64,000 nucleotides of DNA from Protula sp. h YS-2021. Its lineage: Eukaryota; Annelida; Polychaeta; Sabellida; Serpulidae. The stretch spans positions 16,536,156 to 16,600,155 of the forward strand of contig OX457033.1 in NCBI GenBank assembly GCA_949752745.1, read 5' to 3'. A program made the translations under genes and the position numbers. Below, piece after piece: positions 37,738-49,229 of the stretch; within the stretch, counting starts at the first letter, position 1; every line of letters starts with the position of its first letter. The notes beneath the pieces are model-generated. The model saw only the letters and a program-made list of their open reading frames with translations, was not told the DNA's origin and ran no database searches.

Positions 37738-38350
37738 TATGACACAACGTTCAATAGATGTTGTCCAAGCAATGTTGTTTAGATGTTGCCTTTGGTCGGA
37801 GACAAAAGATCAATTTTTCCGACGCCTAATCAACGTCTTTGGTGCGACGTTGAGTAAACACAGAATTCACACCGTTGGTTTGACGTTTTTTTTTTTTTCG
37901 CAACGACCGATATCCACTCTCTCCGACTTTCAGTCAACTTTTCTACCAAGTTGAATAAACATCGGAAGTTATTATGTTATCGCTCACCAGAAATGGAAGC
38001 AATGACAGATCGTTGTAAATAGACCAAAATAATGACCTAAAATATCAGATTTTCCCGCCTACTTTTTAAAAACATTGATGAGAATTGATTTCAAACATGC
38101 TCTGTGTTACCGGATGCTCAAGGATGAGGAGCTTTGAAGGAGGAGTGACCACGACTACCCCTGAATGTTAGTGAATGACAGTTTCGCCTTCAGTTTTCAA
38201 GACTTTTTTCACAACGTTGATTAGACATCGGATAATCCGACTTCGCACCGGCGAGTAGACGGTAAGTAGACGTTGTTTTGAGATCAATAACCAATCACAA
38301 CCCACGACCAGTGCGACGTCTATATAACTTTATCCAGTGTCTCAGTGTTT
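37738..38350. mobile_element. ACGTC-rich element, copy 2
   Basis: Similar over about 400 bp to 43195-43560 in the same order: TTTAGATGTTGCCTTTGGT, then TCAACGTCTTTGGTGC, then TTATCGCTCACC, then an AATATTCATGAAAACTGA-like block, GTGTTRCCGAATG and GGAGCTTTGA. Ends not exactly defined; the right side reads AGTGTTTATTGGG. No ORF. Confidence 0.65.
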
Positions 38351-39837
38351 ATTGGGTAAGCATCCCAGGTAAGTCGTTTCTTCCAATTGATTGCGATATT
38401 GTCCTGATCAACATCTCTGCTCTCCCTCCCTAAAAATTCGGCCTGGTAAAATAATTTCTTATGATAAAAACATGAAACATTTTAAGTTTCATTGATTTAA
38501 AATACATACGGGTGAAAAGAAATGAATACGTCATGAAAAGAAATGTTCTGACAATAGCGGTAATTTGAAAATGTAAAATCCTGCGTTTACATAATAAATT
38601 TTATTTTAAAAATTGCAAAACCTTGTTTTGCAAAAAGGTACTGCATCTCGTTTTTGTTCGCAGAGATAATGAATTCGGTTCCACCTGAACACATTATATA
38701 ATTGAAATTTAACTACAGCTCGAAATCCAAACTCTACCGTTTTTTATCAATTCAGAAACTTGACGCCGTTACCACTGGAACATTCTTAGTTACACCATAT
38801 CATCCAATCATGCAACCCACGCTACCTTCTTTTGGTTTTCCAAATCCCACCCTCCGCTCCTACCCCTCCCCCTCCCTACTCACCCCCACCCCTACTCAAT
38901 TCCTTGTAATTCATACCACTGAACCACTTCCACAAATTAGGCTTTTGCGACTTTTTCGGGATTAAAATTCAAAACCTAATGTAGTGTGTTTTATTACTAA
39001 CTGTAATGGTGGTATTGAAAAGCCGTGACAGCCTGGTGATGACCCCCTCCACCCCCACCCCCATCCCCAGAAGCCGTCATGCGTACGCCGCTAGTCCAAG
39101 ATTCTGATTGGGACCTAATATCTGCTGATAATTAGCAGCTATTTACTTATTTTTAGATAACATTAAGCATTGCTATATATGGTTTGCGTTAACGCACTGA
39201 TTGGCTGATTTCCATGTCAGTATTTTTTCCAGTTAAAAAATCTTTCAAAAGTATTTTCATTTCATTAACAAAAAACATGCCTTCTCCAGCTGATGTTAAC
39301 TACAAGCTTTGCATCACAACTCCCGCCCATCCCCAACCCCCAGCCTCTCCCTCAATGTAAACTGATTCCCTGTTCAAATGAATTTGAGTACAGGATTACT
39401 TGCTGAACTCATCCACACTTTCCCCTCCAGACACGCCATCAGAGCATCGCTGCATAATTTCGATAGAATCCCAATTTGAGCGACGATAAAAAGAGGGAGG
39501 GGGGGGGGGGTCTTCTGGACAATGCGCCAATTTCCACACGCCGTAATTGTTTTCTCCTAAAGAAGGAAAGGCCATAGAAGTCTTCTGCTCAGATAACAGC
39601 TAAGGCGTGATAAAATCGGCGTGAGTGACGCGCCCCTAAGGCTCTGTCCCTGTGAATACACATCTTGTAATGAGAATGACCTAAATTCTGAAGCTTCTTT
39701 TTTTTCTTTTGGCTGCTTTTTTTTTATTGGTTTTTGAAATTGGCGTACTGGTTTGAACGCCTGTCATATATTCGGAAATAAGAATGGTTGTGCTTAATTC
39801 GCTGATTAAAACGAATAATTTTAATAGTTTCAACAAT
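38351..39837. other. Unassigned sequence
   Basis: No gene recognised. C-rich patch at about 38853-38898 and a G10 run near 39501. Confidence 0.5.
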
Positions 39838-39938
39838 ACTACTACAATAATAATAAAAGAATAATAACAGTAACAATAATAATTATTAACAATACTAATA
39901 ATCAGAAGAAGAAGAAGAAGAAGAAGAAGAAGAAGAGG
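39838..39938. repeat. TAA-rich then (GAA)n microsatellite
   Basis: Imperfect AATAATAATAA sequence followed by about eleven GAA units (39904-39938). The minus strand reads as poly-Leu. Confidence 0.9.
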
Positions 39939-40459
39939 AACGGGACTATTTAGAGTGGTCATGTTTTCGAAGCAGTTCTCACACAGGATCTTGTCCTATT
40001 CCAGGGATTCATGTATCTTAATGAACCAACACATTGCTGAGCACTTGAAGACCGCAGGCAGTTATTAATGTGCCACTAAGCCGTGGTCAGTTTCACAGAA
40101 TGCTGTGAAATACGAGGAATGTACGTGATAAATGACCATAATGCCACTTGTGCAAAACAGCCTGAGGTCATTTCTACCAAGTAAAATTAATTGTGAATAT
40201 CCCCATTGAAATTCTGAGGCCATAAGATATACACAACAGTTCGCAAAGGTTCTATTTGGTACATCAATCCATTGCAGAAGAATTGTTAACAACCTCGTGG
40301 TTATCACTATAGTAACAGAATACCACTTGCAGAATTTTTAACGGATTTTTTTAAAAGTATGCAATATTTCCAAAATATTTACGATTTAAAAAAGTGATCA
40401 ATGTTGCTGAAATTGCAGAAAGACCGATGTTGAAATGGAAGTAAAACCTACATAAAATG

Positions 40460-40550
40460 CACGTGTTTAGTATGACACGTGTAACGTTTTATTTTTTCCC
40501 TGAGTGTTACGTGTTGAGCATGACACGTGTACTACTCCTGTCACGTGTAA
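40460..40550. promoter_or_regulatory. Cluster of CACGTG E-boxes
   Basis: Four CACGTG motifs (first at 40460-40465) and one TACGTG within about 90 bases, partly because the segment is a diverged tandem duplication (GTTTAGTATGACACGTGTA and GTTGAGCATGACACGTGTA). CACGTG binds bHLH factors of the Myc/USF/Clock type. No promoter or gene is recognised next to it. Confidence 0.4.
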
Positions 40551-40785
40551 AACAAGAAGGAGAATGCTGTGAGAAATGTACTGATATTTGTCAACATATC
40601 CTATCAGGGGACGGGAAGGGGGTCACTGGTATCTTATGTGTTACCTTGCGTCTCAAGAAAGGGGGTATTTTCATTCAGTACAGGGGGGGGGGGTGCTATT
40701 TCGGAATTTCACACCACGTTTGGTTAAAAAAGGGGTATTGTTTCAAAATTTCCACTCTGTGCTCAGGAGTTGTTTTAAAAAGTCA

Positions 40786-40883
40786 TTGACACGCATGGTA
40801 ACCAGTTGGTTCGCAAGTGCCCACCCCTCGGATCATGAACACGCATGGTAACCAGTTGGTACGTGAGTGCCCCCCCCCCCCCC
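40786..40883. repeat. Tandem duplication ending in a C run
   Basis: ACACGCATGGTAACCAGTTGG occurs at 40790 and 40840, each followed by a GTGAGTGCCCCC-type end; the second ends in about 14 C. Confidence 0.85.
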
Positions 40884-41218
40884 TCCGATCGGCGTCTCCT
40901 CAACAAAACCAGTCCTTTTCCTCTTCTTTGGCCGTACATTTGAGGTCACCTCCCCAAAAAAACACGTCATGTTATTGTGATTATTTGCTGACAGGAATGT
41001 GCCGCGACGGGAGACGCCTCCTCTGATGCCCCAGAAGCGCACTTCTGTGACAAATTACCTCAACTACTTAAACGGCGCCCTGTGTTTCTAACCTGTTCAA
41101 GACTAAAAATAACCGCAGAATAACATGGATGAGGACTGATTACTTTAAATATCCCCAAAGTATGGAATGAGTTGGGGGTAGGGGGAGGTTCATCTAGCCA
41201 CCCACCGTCGCGATTCAA

Positions 41219-41420
41219 TACAGTGGAACCTCGGACTCCGACCATATCACAAACCGGATCAGCCCGAAAAAAAGACCTCTTTTCCACAGAACCGATAATA
41301 TTAGATTCTGTCTCACAAAGAATCTCACAAATAGGACCACCTTGGAAAAAAGGGAGCAGTTAGGATGGTCCTATTTCCGGTCCTATTTCCAGCCATATTT
41401 CCGGTCCTATTTCCGATACT
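41219..41420. mobile_element. GGAACCTCG-family repeat remnant, copy 2
   Basis: Starts TACAGTGGAACCTCGGACTC, a wording typical of the ends of Tc1/mariner/pogo-class DNA transposons, and continues CTCACAAATAGGACCACCTTGGAAA, then a short tandem GGTCCTATTTCC. Shares its core with 62046-62200 and loosely with 6543-6790. No ORF and no matching opposite end found. Confidence 0.5.
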
Positions 41421-41973
41421 ATTTCTACCGTAAATACAATAAGGACAGGAACTGGAAACAGAACAGTAACTTAAATCAACACTTGAAAATCCATTTTAAC
41501 TCTCCAGTTTAACAGTGATTGGCAGTTTTTAAAATATATCAATAAATACAAAATGAGTTGTACATGGACCACAGATATAAAAAGAGTAGGTAAATGAAAT
41601 GTGTAACTTTCCTCCTCGCAGCAGCATAATGTAATGATGCTAGAATTTCTTTTTTTTTTTTTTTTACTTATTCACGTGATAATGGGATATTAAAATGATA
41701 AACGCTTTTGCTGGGAGACAGTTGAAAAACCATTTATGCATTCATGCAATCATCGATAAATCTATAAACTGAAAGAGGGGGGGGGGGGGGGGCGCTGAGT
41801 GGGTGTGGAGGAGGAGGGAGAGCGTGGGGCGCGCGATAATTTGCATTCAGAAACACACGGGGAACATTTCTTGATTAACTTTGTACGAATTGATCTTATT
41901 TGCCTCTGACTGTGAGCAAGTTGTTATTGCTAATCAAAACCAACATGGCGTCGCCTTTTCACTGCCTGATATA
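41421..41973. other. Unassigned sequence with poly-T and poly-G runs
   Basis: No gene. A T run near 41650-41665 and a G16 run near 41777-41792 in a purine-rich patch. Confidence 0.5.
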
Positions 41974-42467
41974 ATAGAGACCTTTCGCAAGAAGTAAAAA
42001 CTTCTCGTTTTATGTCCCATTTTACTTCTTCAGAACAACAGATGTCAAATAATATCTTTTTCACAGTTTGTTAATTAAGTGCATTGGTATAATTTATCAT
42101 GTTCCTGAATCCCTTATATACATGCTAAATGTGTTATTCACATTTTCATAAGAAACTTTAGCTGTAAATTACAATATAATACCCCATGACTTTTATACAC
42201 ACAGTTTCTTTCCACCAATCAAAACAGAGTTTCGATTCATATTTAGGGTCTGGTTGCCCGATTCAAATTATCTGGCGTTTGAAAACAAGAAAGTAATATC
42301 ATCTTATTCAGACTTCCTTTTCTAAAAAGCTGGTTCAGATTCAATCGCTTTTATCGAAAATAAATTTTACTTCTTACAATACTCTGTAGAGATTTTGCTT
42401 GACAGTTCAGAAGTCTTTTAATCAGACGTAAAATTTGAGACGTTAGCTTCTTGCGAAACGTCTCTAA
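41974..42467. mobile_element. 0.5-kb MITE with about 20-bp terminal inverted repeats
   Basis: The left end TAGAGACCTTTCGCAAGAAG matches the inverse of the right end CTTCTTGCGAAACGTCTCTA with one mismatch. The interior also carries inverted TTTTACTTCTT motifs. AT-rich, no ORF. Flanks are TAA/TA-like, so a TA or TTA target is possible but not certain. Confidence 0.75.
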
Positions 42468-42916
42468 TATGCCCCTACAAACCAGCACCACTTCTGATTA
42501 TGAGTTTGATTTCCCATAATCACCTCGCTGAGCACCCTCTGAAGGGAAAGAAGGAAAGGAGGGTGTTGGGGGGGGGGGAGGGGGAGATGTCAACGATCTT
42601 GGAAACTTATCACACTGAGAGAAGAAATAACTAGGAAAAAAATTTCCACTTCCTAGAATTAAGCCACTGTTGATGACGTCATCTTTTGTTCATATAGTGT
42701 ATTCATTTTTTTGTATTGATACACCGTTCTTTGTACATAAAAGTGTCCAGAAAAAAATTGCCCTAGATGTAAACTTCCAGTTTGGTCGGATACATGGAAA
42801 TTACAGATGTCTCCAGTTAAGGCCATGTACACTTCTTATTCACTTAAATACATTTCTTCGAAGTGAAATACGAAAGCAACACTCATAAACACAATTCTGC
42901 ATTTCAATAAAAAAAA
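42468..42916. other. Unassigned sequence
   Basis: No gene. G-rich run near 42567-42577 and a perfect GATGACGTCATC palindrome at about 42673-42684. Confidence 0.45.
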
Positions 42917-43034
42917 ACAGATATTAATGAATATGTGGAACAGATCACTGATATTTTTTAGAAATAATTCACATTTAGTGTGGATTGTTTCTAAAAATAT
43001 CAGTGATACGCTCCACATATTCATTAATATCTGT
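42917..43034. repeat. 118-bp near-perfect hairpin
   Basis: 42917-42973 is the inverse of 42979-43034 with about five mismatches and a loop of roughly five bases. Arms start ACAGATATTAATGAATATGT. T- or A-rich tracts flank both sides. A transcript through it would form a stem of more than 50 base pairs. Could be a snap-back MITE, a microRNA-like or endo-siRNA source, or a recent inverted duplication. Confidence 0.9.
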
Positions 43035-43194
43035 ATTTTTTTAAATTCAGTTACACCTGTAATGAATTAGAAATCTATTTCAAATCATGTAGAAATATCA
43101 ATTAGTATTCCGTCTGATACAGATCTCTAAATAAAGTGAATATACGCAGTAAACATTCGAGCGTCGACAAAATCGCAACATAAGGATAAGCAAA

Positions 43195-43720
43195 GATGTT
43201 TAGACGTTGCTTTTGGTGGCAAACAAAACCTCACTTTCACGATGTCTTGTCAACGTCTTTGGTGCAACTTTGAAAAGATGTCTGAAAATCGGCGTTGAAT
43301 AGACGTCATAAAATCGAGGTCAGAGTCATAACCAAAGGTGTTATCGCTCACCGGAAACTACAGCCATGACCAAAATGAGAACGTAAAATACAGGAATTTC
43401 AGGAGTGCGCAAGTTTTTTTCCCACCTGCGTATGGATAATATTCATGAAAACTGACTTCAAAGATATCCAGTGTTGCCGAATGACTAAAGGGTGTGGAGC
43501 GCTTTGATTGAAGTATGGCAGCAATGCTTTATGACTGTCATTGTGTAACTGGCAATTGTAGAATCATTGCAGCTTTTCAAAATGTCCGAGAAAAATGTCT
43601 GTTCGCATTGAAAAACATCGGAAATTTTCCACATTTCTGTTTATATAAGAAGGTATTATGTTGAAAAGAAAGGGCAATTAAATCAATCGGAAACCATTCA
43701 ATGAAATTCAATATTTTACT
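43195..43720. mobile_element. ACGTC-rich element, copy 3
   Basis: Parallels 37738-38350 through GATGTTTAGACGTTGCTTTTGG, CAACGTCTTTGGTGCAAC, GTTATCGCTCACCGGAAA and GTGTTGCCGAATGACT. Substitutions and gaps throughout. Ends not defined. No ORF. Confidence 0.6.
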
Positions 43721-44904
43721 CAACAGAAACAACATCAGGTCAGAATAACACATGTCGAATGTGCTACGTTAACCTCGGTGTATTATATTTCACGAATCCT
43801 TGTCACAGTTCATCTATAACCCAACTACGCAAACATTAACCTTGCACTGAAAAGGAAAATAACACGGAATCTTCCCACACAAGAAAAAAGGGTACAAAGG
43901 CCCAACGCGGACATACTTATTTAGGAAGAATTTTTTGTAGCTTTTGGGACTACAAGACTACCTTGAATAACTTCGACACCTCCTCCCCCACCCCCCTTTT
44001 TCCCTCCCCTCTTCCCTTGTGTTATTGTTTTACTCTGGTCACTTCTGCGACATTTTGAAATTTGTTCAGAGCAAATGCCATTTCTGACGCCATTTGGTTT
44101 TCAACCACCTCCACAGGAAAAACACCTTTTAGCCTCCGGTTTTTCTTTATATTGTTTCGTTTATCAAATTAAGAAAAAAAATCTTTATAACTTCTTTGCC
44201 TTGAGCATTCATTTTATCATTTCACCTGCAAAGTAAACTCTCGCAGTGTTAATTTAAATTTTTATTATTTAAAATACTTTAACTCCAAAGCTAGATTTTG
44301 CGATGGAGACCTGTTTTAGTATTTCTAGGATTCGATCTAACTGCTCAGGAGCAAAGAAAATAAATAAATAAATACAAAACAACTGCGTTTGTTTTCATAT
44401 CACGAATTGCGATGTAAGTTTTTGCTGACAATTGCGATCGCATCTCGCTAGCTCAAAAACAAAGTCCCCCACAATACTTAGATTTAAATGATGAATTAAT
44501 TTCAAGCTTATGCGTGACGCCAAACAATTGTTTTATCCAGCAAACAGCCTCCACTTAGCATCGCTAATGAACATGAACCTTGGGGAAACTCTTCTGACGT
44601 ATGAACAATAATCTTCTATTTTGAAAAGTGAAAACAACACAACAAATAAACTAACTGAAAATAGTTTTGTTGACAATACAGAGTCTTCACATTGTTTTTG
44701 GCAAAACCAGTATTAGAGTCATGTTCTGAAACTTCATCCAAAAAATCTTTCATTTTTAAAGTTTGATTTGTGAGAAAAAATCTTTTCGATAAGATTATTA
44801 ATTGATGCCGAAGGAGACATATTAAGCGTCCATTCTAATTCTCAACGCGGGTATAGAAGGACTACACGAAATTGCGCATTTAACTCTGACGGAGGTAATT
44901 ACTG
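43721..44904. other. Unassigned sequence
   Basis: No gene recognised. C-rich patch near 43980-44012. Confidence 0.5.
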
Positions 44905-45453
44905 ACCGGCACCACTTCACCCATCAAACACCACTTCTGCCAGCAAACGCCACTTCAACCAGGAAACGCCACTTCACATAGTAAACGCCACTTCACCCAG
45001 CAAACCCAATTTCTACCGGCAAACACCATTTCTCTCGGCAAACGTCGCTTAACCCAGCAAACGCCACTTCACCAAACAAACGCCACGACACCCAGCAAAC
45101 GCCACTTCACCAAACAAGCCACTTCACCCAACAAACGCCGCTTCATCCAGCAAACGCCACTTCACAAAGCAAACGTTACTTCACCCGGCAAACGCCATTT
45201 CACTCACCAAATGCCACTTAACCCAACAAACACCACTTCACCCAACAAACACCACTTCACCCAGCCAACACCGCTTCACCCAGAAAACACCACTTAACCC
45301 AGCAAACGCCACTTCACCCAACAAACACCACTTCACCCAGAAAACACCACTTCACCAAGCAAATACCACTTCACCTAGCAAACGCCACTTCATCCAGCAA
45401 ATGCCACTTCATCCAGCAAACACCACTTCACCCAGCAAACGCCAGCTTTCAGC
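44905..45453. repeat. 19-bp minisatellite, about 28 copies
   Basis: Consensus CCAGCAAACGCCACTTCAC with point changes in most copies and a few length variants. No long frame is kept because 19 is not a multiple of three. The first nine bases, CCAGCAAAC, equal the outer end of the ACGTC-rich elements. Confidence 0.95.
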
Positions 45454-46080
45454 CTTATTCCAAGATGTTTATTTAGTTAAAAAAACGCGGCAGTTTAAAT
45501 TATAAATAAACAATCGACAAATAGTAAAAATAATAACTAATAAGTGAATTCTTGCAAAGTTTTGAAGTATTTGTATGTTATACTTCAAATTTTAAATTCG
45601 AATTTTAATTTAAGTCAATATTAAATAGGAAAGGGTTGAACTTGCCTTTGCGTTTCAGTAAATGATGATATCCAATGTGCAATGATATTACCGAAACTGT
45701 TAGTTAATTAAATGCAACTGTGTCAAATTTAAATAAAAAAATGGTGTATTATACTGAGCTCGAGCTAGGCGCTGAGTAAATGATGAAATCTCACGTTATA
45801 AACACTCAGGAGTGGTTATCATAATGCTTTGTTACTCAAGAAGATGAGTGCGGCATCTTGCTGCGACTATCCCCCTATCCTCTCTCTCTCTCTCTTTCTA
45901 TAAGAACGTGTGTGTTAAAGAACACCCAATCAGACTCCTTTAGTTATATAGAAAAGAACGGAAAGTTAGGAATAAAGACAAGCGCACTTGTCCAAAGCTT
46001 GATGTTGTTGTGGACAATTCATCTAGTTAATCATAGTTCCAAAACTGATGGCCTCACACAAGAAGGCCCAACGATCGGGA
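45454..46080. other. Unassigned sequence
   Basis: No gene recognised. Short (TC)n tract at about 45880-45897. Confidence 0.5.
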
Positions 46081-46860
46081 ACTGCTGGGGTCTTGGTGAG
46101 AAGGGGGAGGGGGGAGGGGATGGGAGCAAAGGTGCAGGTGAGCTGATCGGGCCTGCTGTGTGGTCCTTCGTGGGCGGAGGGAGGGGGGGGGGGAAGGGGA
46201 GGTTCAGAGCAAACGATCGCGTCGGCCAGTGGTCCTTCGTGAGTAGAAGCAGAAGGAGGGGTCAGGGGGGGAGCAGGTGCAGAGCAGACGTTAGGATCTA
46301 ATATAGGGTGGCCTGGGAGCAAAACTGCAGGTCAGCTGACTAGGCCTGCTAGCGCTTCTTCGTGAGCGGGGGAGGGAGCAGGGGGGGGGGGGGTACAGCG
46401 CAAACAATCGCGTCGGCCCGTGGTCCTCAGTGAGCGGGGTGTGGGCGGGCAGTGGTCCTTCGTGAGTAGGGGTGGGGGGGGGGGGGCAGGAGGCAGGTGC
46501 AGGTCAGACGATCGGGCCTGCTAGCGGTCGTTCGTGAGCGGGGGTGAGGCCAGCGGTTGGGTCTGCTGGGATCTTCGTGGGCGGGTGGTGGGCAAGTAAA
46601 GGTGCAGTGTCAGGCAAATGGGCCTGCTAGCAGTCCTTGGTGAGCGGGGTGGTAGGGGGGGTTGGGGTGCAGGCCAAGCAATTACGTCTGCTAAGGGGAT
46701 TTTCTGGAGGGAGGGACAGAGGGACGGAGGGACGGAGGGAGGGAGAGATGCAAGTCAGGCATTCGAGTCCAGCTAGGGGGGGGGGGGGGTCTTCGTAAGC
46801 GAGAGGTGGTAGATGTAGGCCAAACGATAGGATACGCTGAGAGGCCTTCATGAGCAACAT
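46081..46860. repeat. G-rich degenerate minisatellite
   Basis: Irregular units of about 70-110 bp built from CGGGCCTGCTAGCGGTCCTT, CGTGAGCGGGG and GCAGGTCAGACGATCG modules, separated by poly-G/GGGA tracts (for instance 46100-46119, 46179-46193, 46380-46393, 46463-46478, 46779-46790). Many runs of three or more G make G-quadruplex formation on the plus strand likely. Frames on either strand are artefacts of composition. Confidence 0.85.
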
Positions 46861-46937
46861 TGCTGAGTGACTAAAGTCCTTGTCACAAGAAATTGATAGA
46901 TTTGACCGAGGAGAGGTCATGAGCTTGTTGTTGTGTG

Positions 46938-47211
46938 ATGATGATGGTGATGATGATGATGCTGAGCCTGATGATGATGATGATGATGGTTATGATGATG
47001 ATGATGATGATGATGATGGTGATGATGATGCTGAAGCTGATGATGATGATGATGATTATGCTGAGGCTGATGATGATTATGCTGAGGCTGATGATGATGA
47101 TGATTATGCTGAGGCTGATGATGATGATGATGATGATGATGATGCTGCTGAGGCTGATGATGATTATGATGATTATGCTGAGGCTGATGATGATGATGAT
47201 TATGCTGAGGC

Positions 47212-47278
<67 letters not shown>

Positions 47279-47313
47279 GATGATTATGATGATGATGATG
47301 ATGATGACGATGA
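46938..47313. repeat. GAT/GATGATTATGCTGAGGCT compound repeat
   Basis: Long GAT repeat interrupted about seven times by GATTATGCTGAGGCT. Plus frames give poly-Asp with AEA inserts or poly-Met; the minus strand gives poly-Ile. A 163-codon plus frame (46880-47371) crosses it, but it has no domain outside the repeat, so I treat it as simple sequence. Confidence 0.93.
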
Positions 47314-48117
47314 CAGCAATAATAAAAATCACAATGGTGATGTTGATTTTAGCACTATGAACGTTGGGTAAAATTGATAGACCCCATTTCACTCAAGCAG
47401 AAAACAAGTGCGCAAATATAAAAGAGAAATTCGACCAAAGATCACAGAAAATTAAGACTGGAAAGATTAACTGACAACATTCAATTACTTTTGGGAGCTT
47501 CATACTCAATGCCCTCTTTTTATAGTGACAGTTAAAGCAGAGGGCTATAAACAGTAGCTACTTGTTCTTCATGCACATTTTGTCGTGGTCCGTGGGGCAT
47601 TTTTGTTTCCAATATTGTTTTATACAAACAAAACAACGATCTGCTTATTGGCTGTTATGTATGAAAATATACAAAGCTGCATAATGCAGACACGCTGCGG
47701 CATTTTCTTTGGCTAAACATCCAATTTTCCGGGGAGGGAGAAGGAGGGGGGGGGGTTAGATGAAGGAATCTGGAATCAAACAAAAGTGGCCCTAGACCCT
47801 AGAGTTGATCTGACTCCTTAAACATGAAAAATGACAGGTAGCTACTGTAGGTGGCGTAGCAGTAATATTTGCGTTTTGATTCTACTGGAGCGGTGGTCAG
47901 ATCCAGAGGTTGTCTTTTGGTAAGATGCGCGTTATCGGTTACTGCAGAAGAAGATATTTTCGGGAGGCAACAAGGGGTGTACGTATTGAACGGATAAGAG
48001 TTGTGGTCCATTGTTTTATGTAAACATGCGGTTTGGCAAATAGGGCAGTGTGCTCCAAACAAGCACTTATCATTGGCTTACTCCTATGTGTACGCTTGTG
48101 TACAGTTTTTCCACATA
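47314..48117. other. Unassigned sequence
   Basis: No gene called. A minus-strand frame has CPICQTACLHK and another nearby CGKTVHKRTHRSKPM, faintly like C2H2 fingers, but spacing is wrong and the frames differ. Confidence 0.45.
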
Positions 48118-48824
48118 CATTTGGCACACCAGCACTCTGGCCTGGTCACATAGGGCATTCTTACATTTGGCACACCAGCACTCTGGTCTGGGCACATAGG
48201 ACATTCTTACATTTGGCACACCAGCACTCTGGCCTGGGCACATAGGACATTCTTACATTTGGCACACCAGCACTCTGGCCTGGGCACATAGGGCATTCTT
48301 ACATTTGGCACACCAGCACTCTGGTCTGGGCACATAGGACATTCTTACATTTGGCACACCAGCACTCTGGCCTGGGCACATAGGACATTTTTACATTTGG
48401 CACACCAGCACTCTGGCCTGGGCACATAGGACATTCTTACATTTGGCACACCAGCACTCTGGCCTGGGCACATAGGACATTCTTACATTTGGCACACCAG
48501 CACTCTGGTCTGGGCACATAGGACATTCTTACATTTGGCACACCAGCAGTCTGGTCTGGGCACATAGGACATTCTTACATTTGGCACGCCAGCATTCTGG
48601 CCTGGGCACATAGGACATTCTTACATTTGGCACACCAGCACTCTGGCCTGGGCACATAGGACATTCTTACATTTGGCACACCAGCACTCTGGTCTGGGCA
48701 CATAGGACATTCTTACATTTGGCACACCAGCAGTCTGGTCTGGGCACATAGGACATTCTTACATTTGGCATACCAGCACTCTGGCCTGGTCACATAGATC
48801 ATACATGCATTTATCATACCAGCC
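48118..48824. repeat. 46-bp satellite, about 15 copies, highly homogeneous
   Basis: The unit contains CATTTGGCACACCAGCACTC, then TGGCCTGGGCACATAGG and ACATTCTTA. Most units are identical or differ at one or two diagnostic sites (GGCCTGG or GGTCTGG; CACTC or CAGTC; GACATT or GGCATT). The pair of GGTCTGG units ending in a CAGTC variant appears twice, a higher-order pattern. The right edge decays into CATAGATCATACATGCATTT. Confidence 0.97.
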
Positions 48825-49229
48825 GTTTATAATATAACAGAAAATTTGTACTCCGGGTATAATATGTTGAATAAATTTTGTGGGAAACTTTCTGATTGGT
48901 TGGATGAAACCGAATCGTAATTGATATTTCATGTTCTCTGGAATTAAATTACCTGAAATAATCTGTGACTAGTTCTGTATCACTAGCTGATTATGGAAAT
49001 TAGTTGGACCCTTTAATTGCAATTTGTAATCAAACAATTTGTTGTATTTTGTGTTTACATTAAAGGCTTTTGAAATTTCAGTTCAAACACCGATTGACTT
49101 TTCCGTAATCTAAACATAAAACATAAAAGAACCTTTGAAATTCAGTGTAAATAAACTGTGAGGTCTAAGAAAATAGAAAGTTTGATGAAAGTGTTTAAAA
49201 TCTTTGCAGAGTGCTTGATTCAGACTAGT

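Noticed and set aside
44905..45453. Possible CRISPR-like array of 19-bp repeats
   Set aside because: Units are contiguous with no spacers and the genome is eukaryotic; plain minisatellite.
46880..47371. 163-codon plus-strand ORF, Asp-rich, and 169-codon minus-strand Ile-rich ORF
   Set aside because: Both only translate the GAT compound repeat; no domain or sequence outside it supports a protein.
47799..48127. CPICQTACLHK and CGKTVHKRTHRSKPM, like C2H2 zinc fingers
   Set aside because: The two lie in different frames, spacing is not canonical and no further fingers occur; probably chance.
48118..48824. Possible CRISPR-like or coding zinc-finger array
   Set aside because: Whole 46-bp units repeat without unique spacers, and 46 is not a multiple of three, so no stable frame exists.
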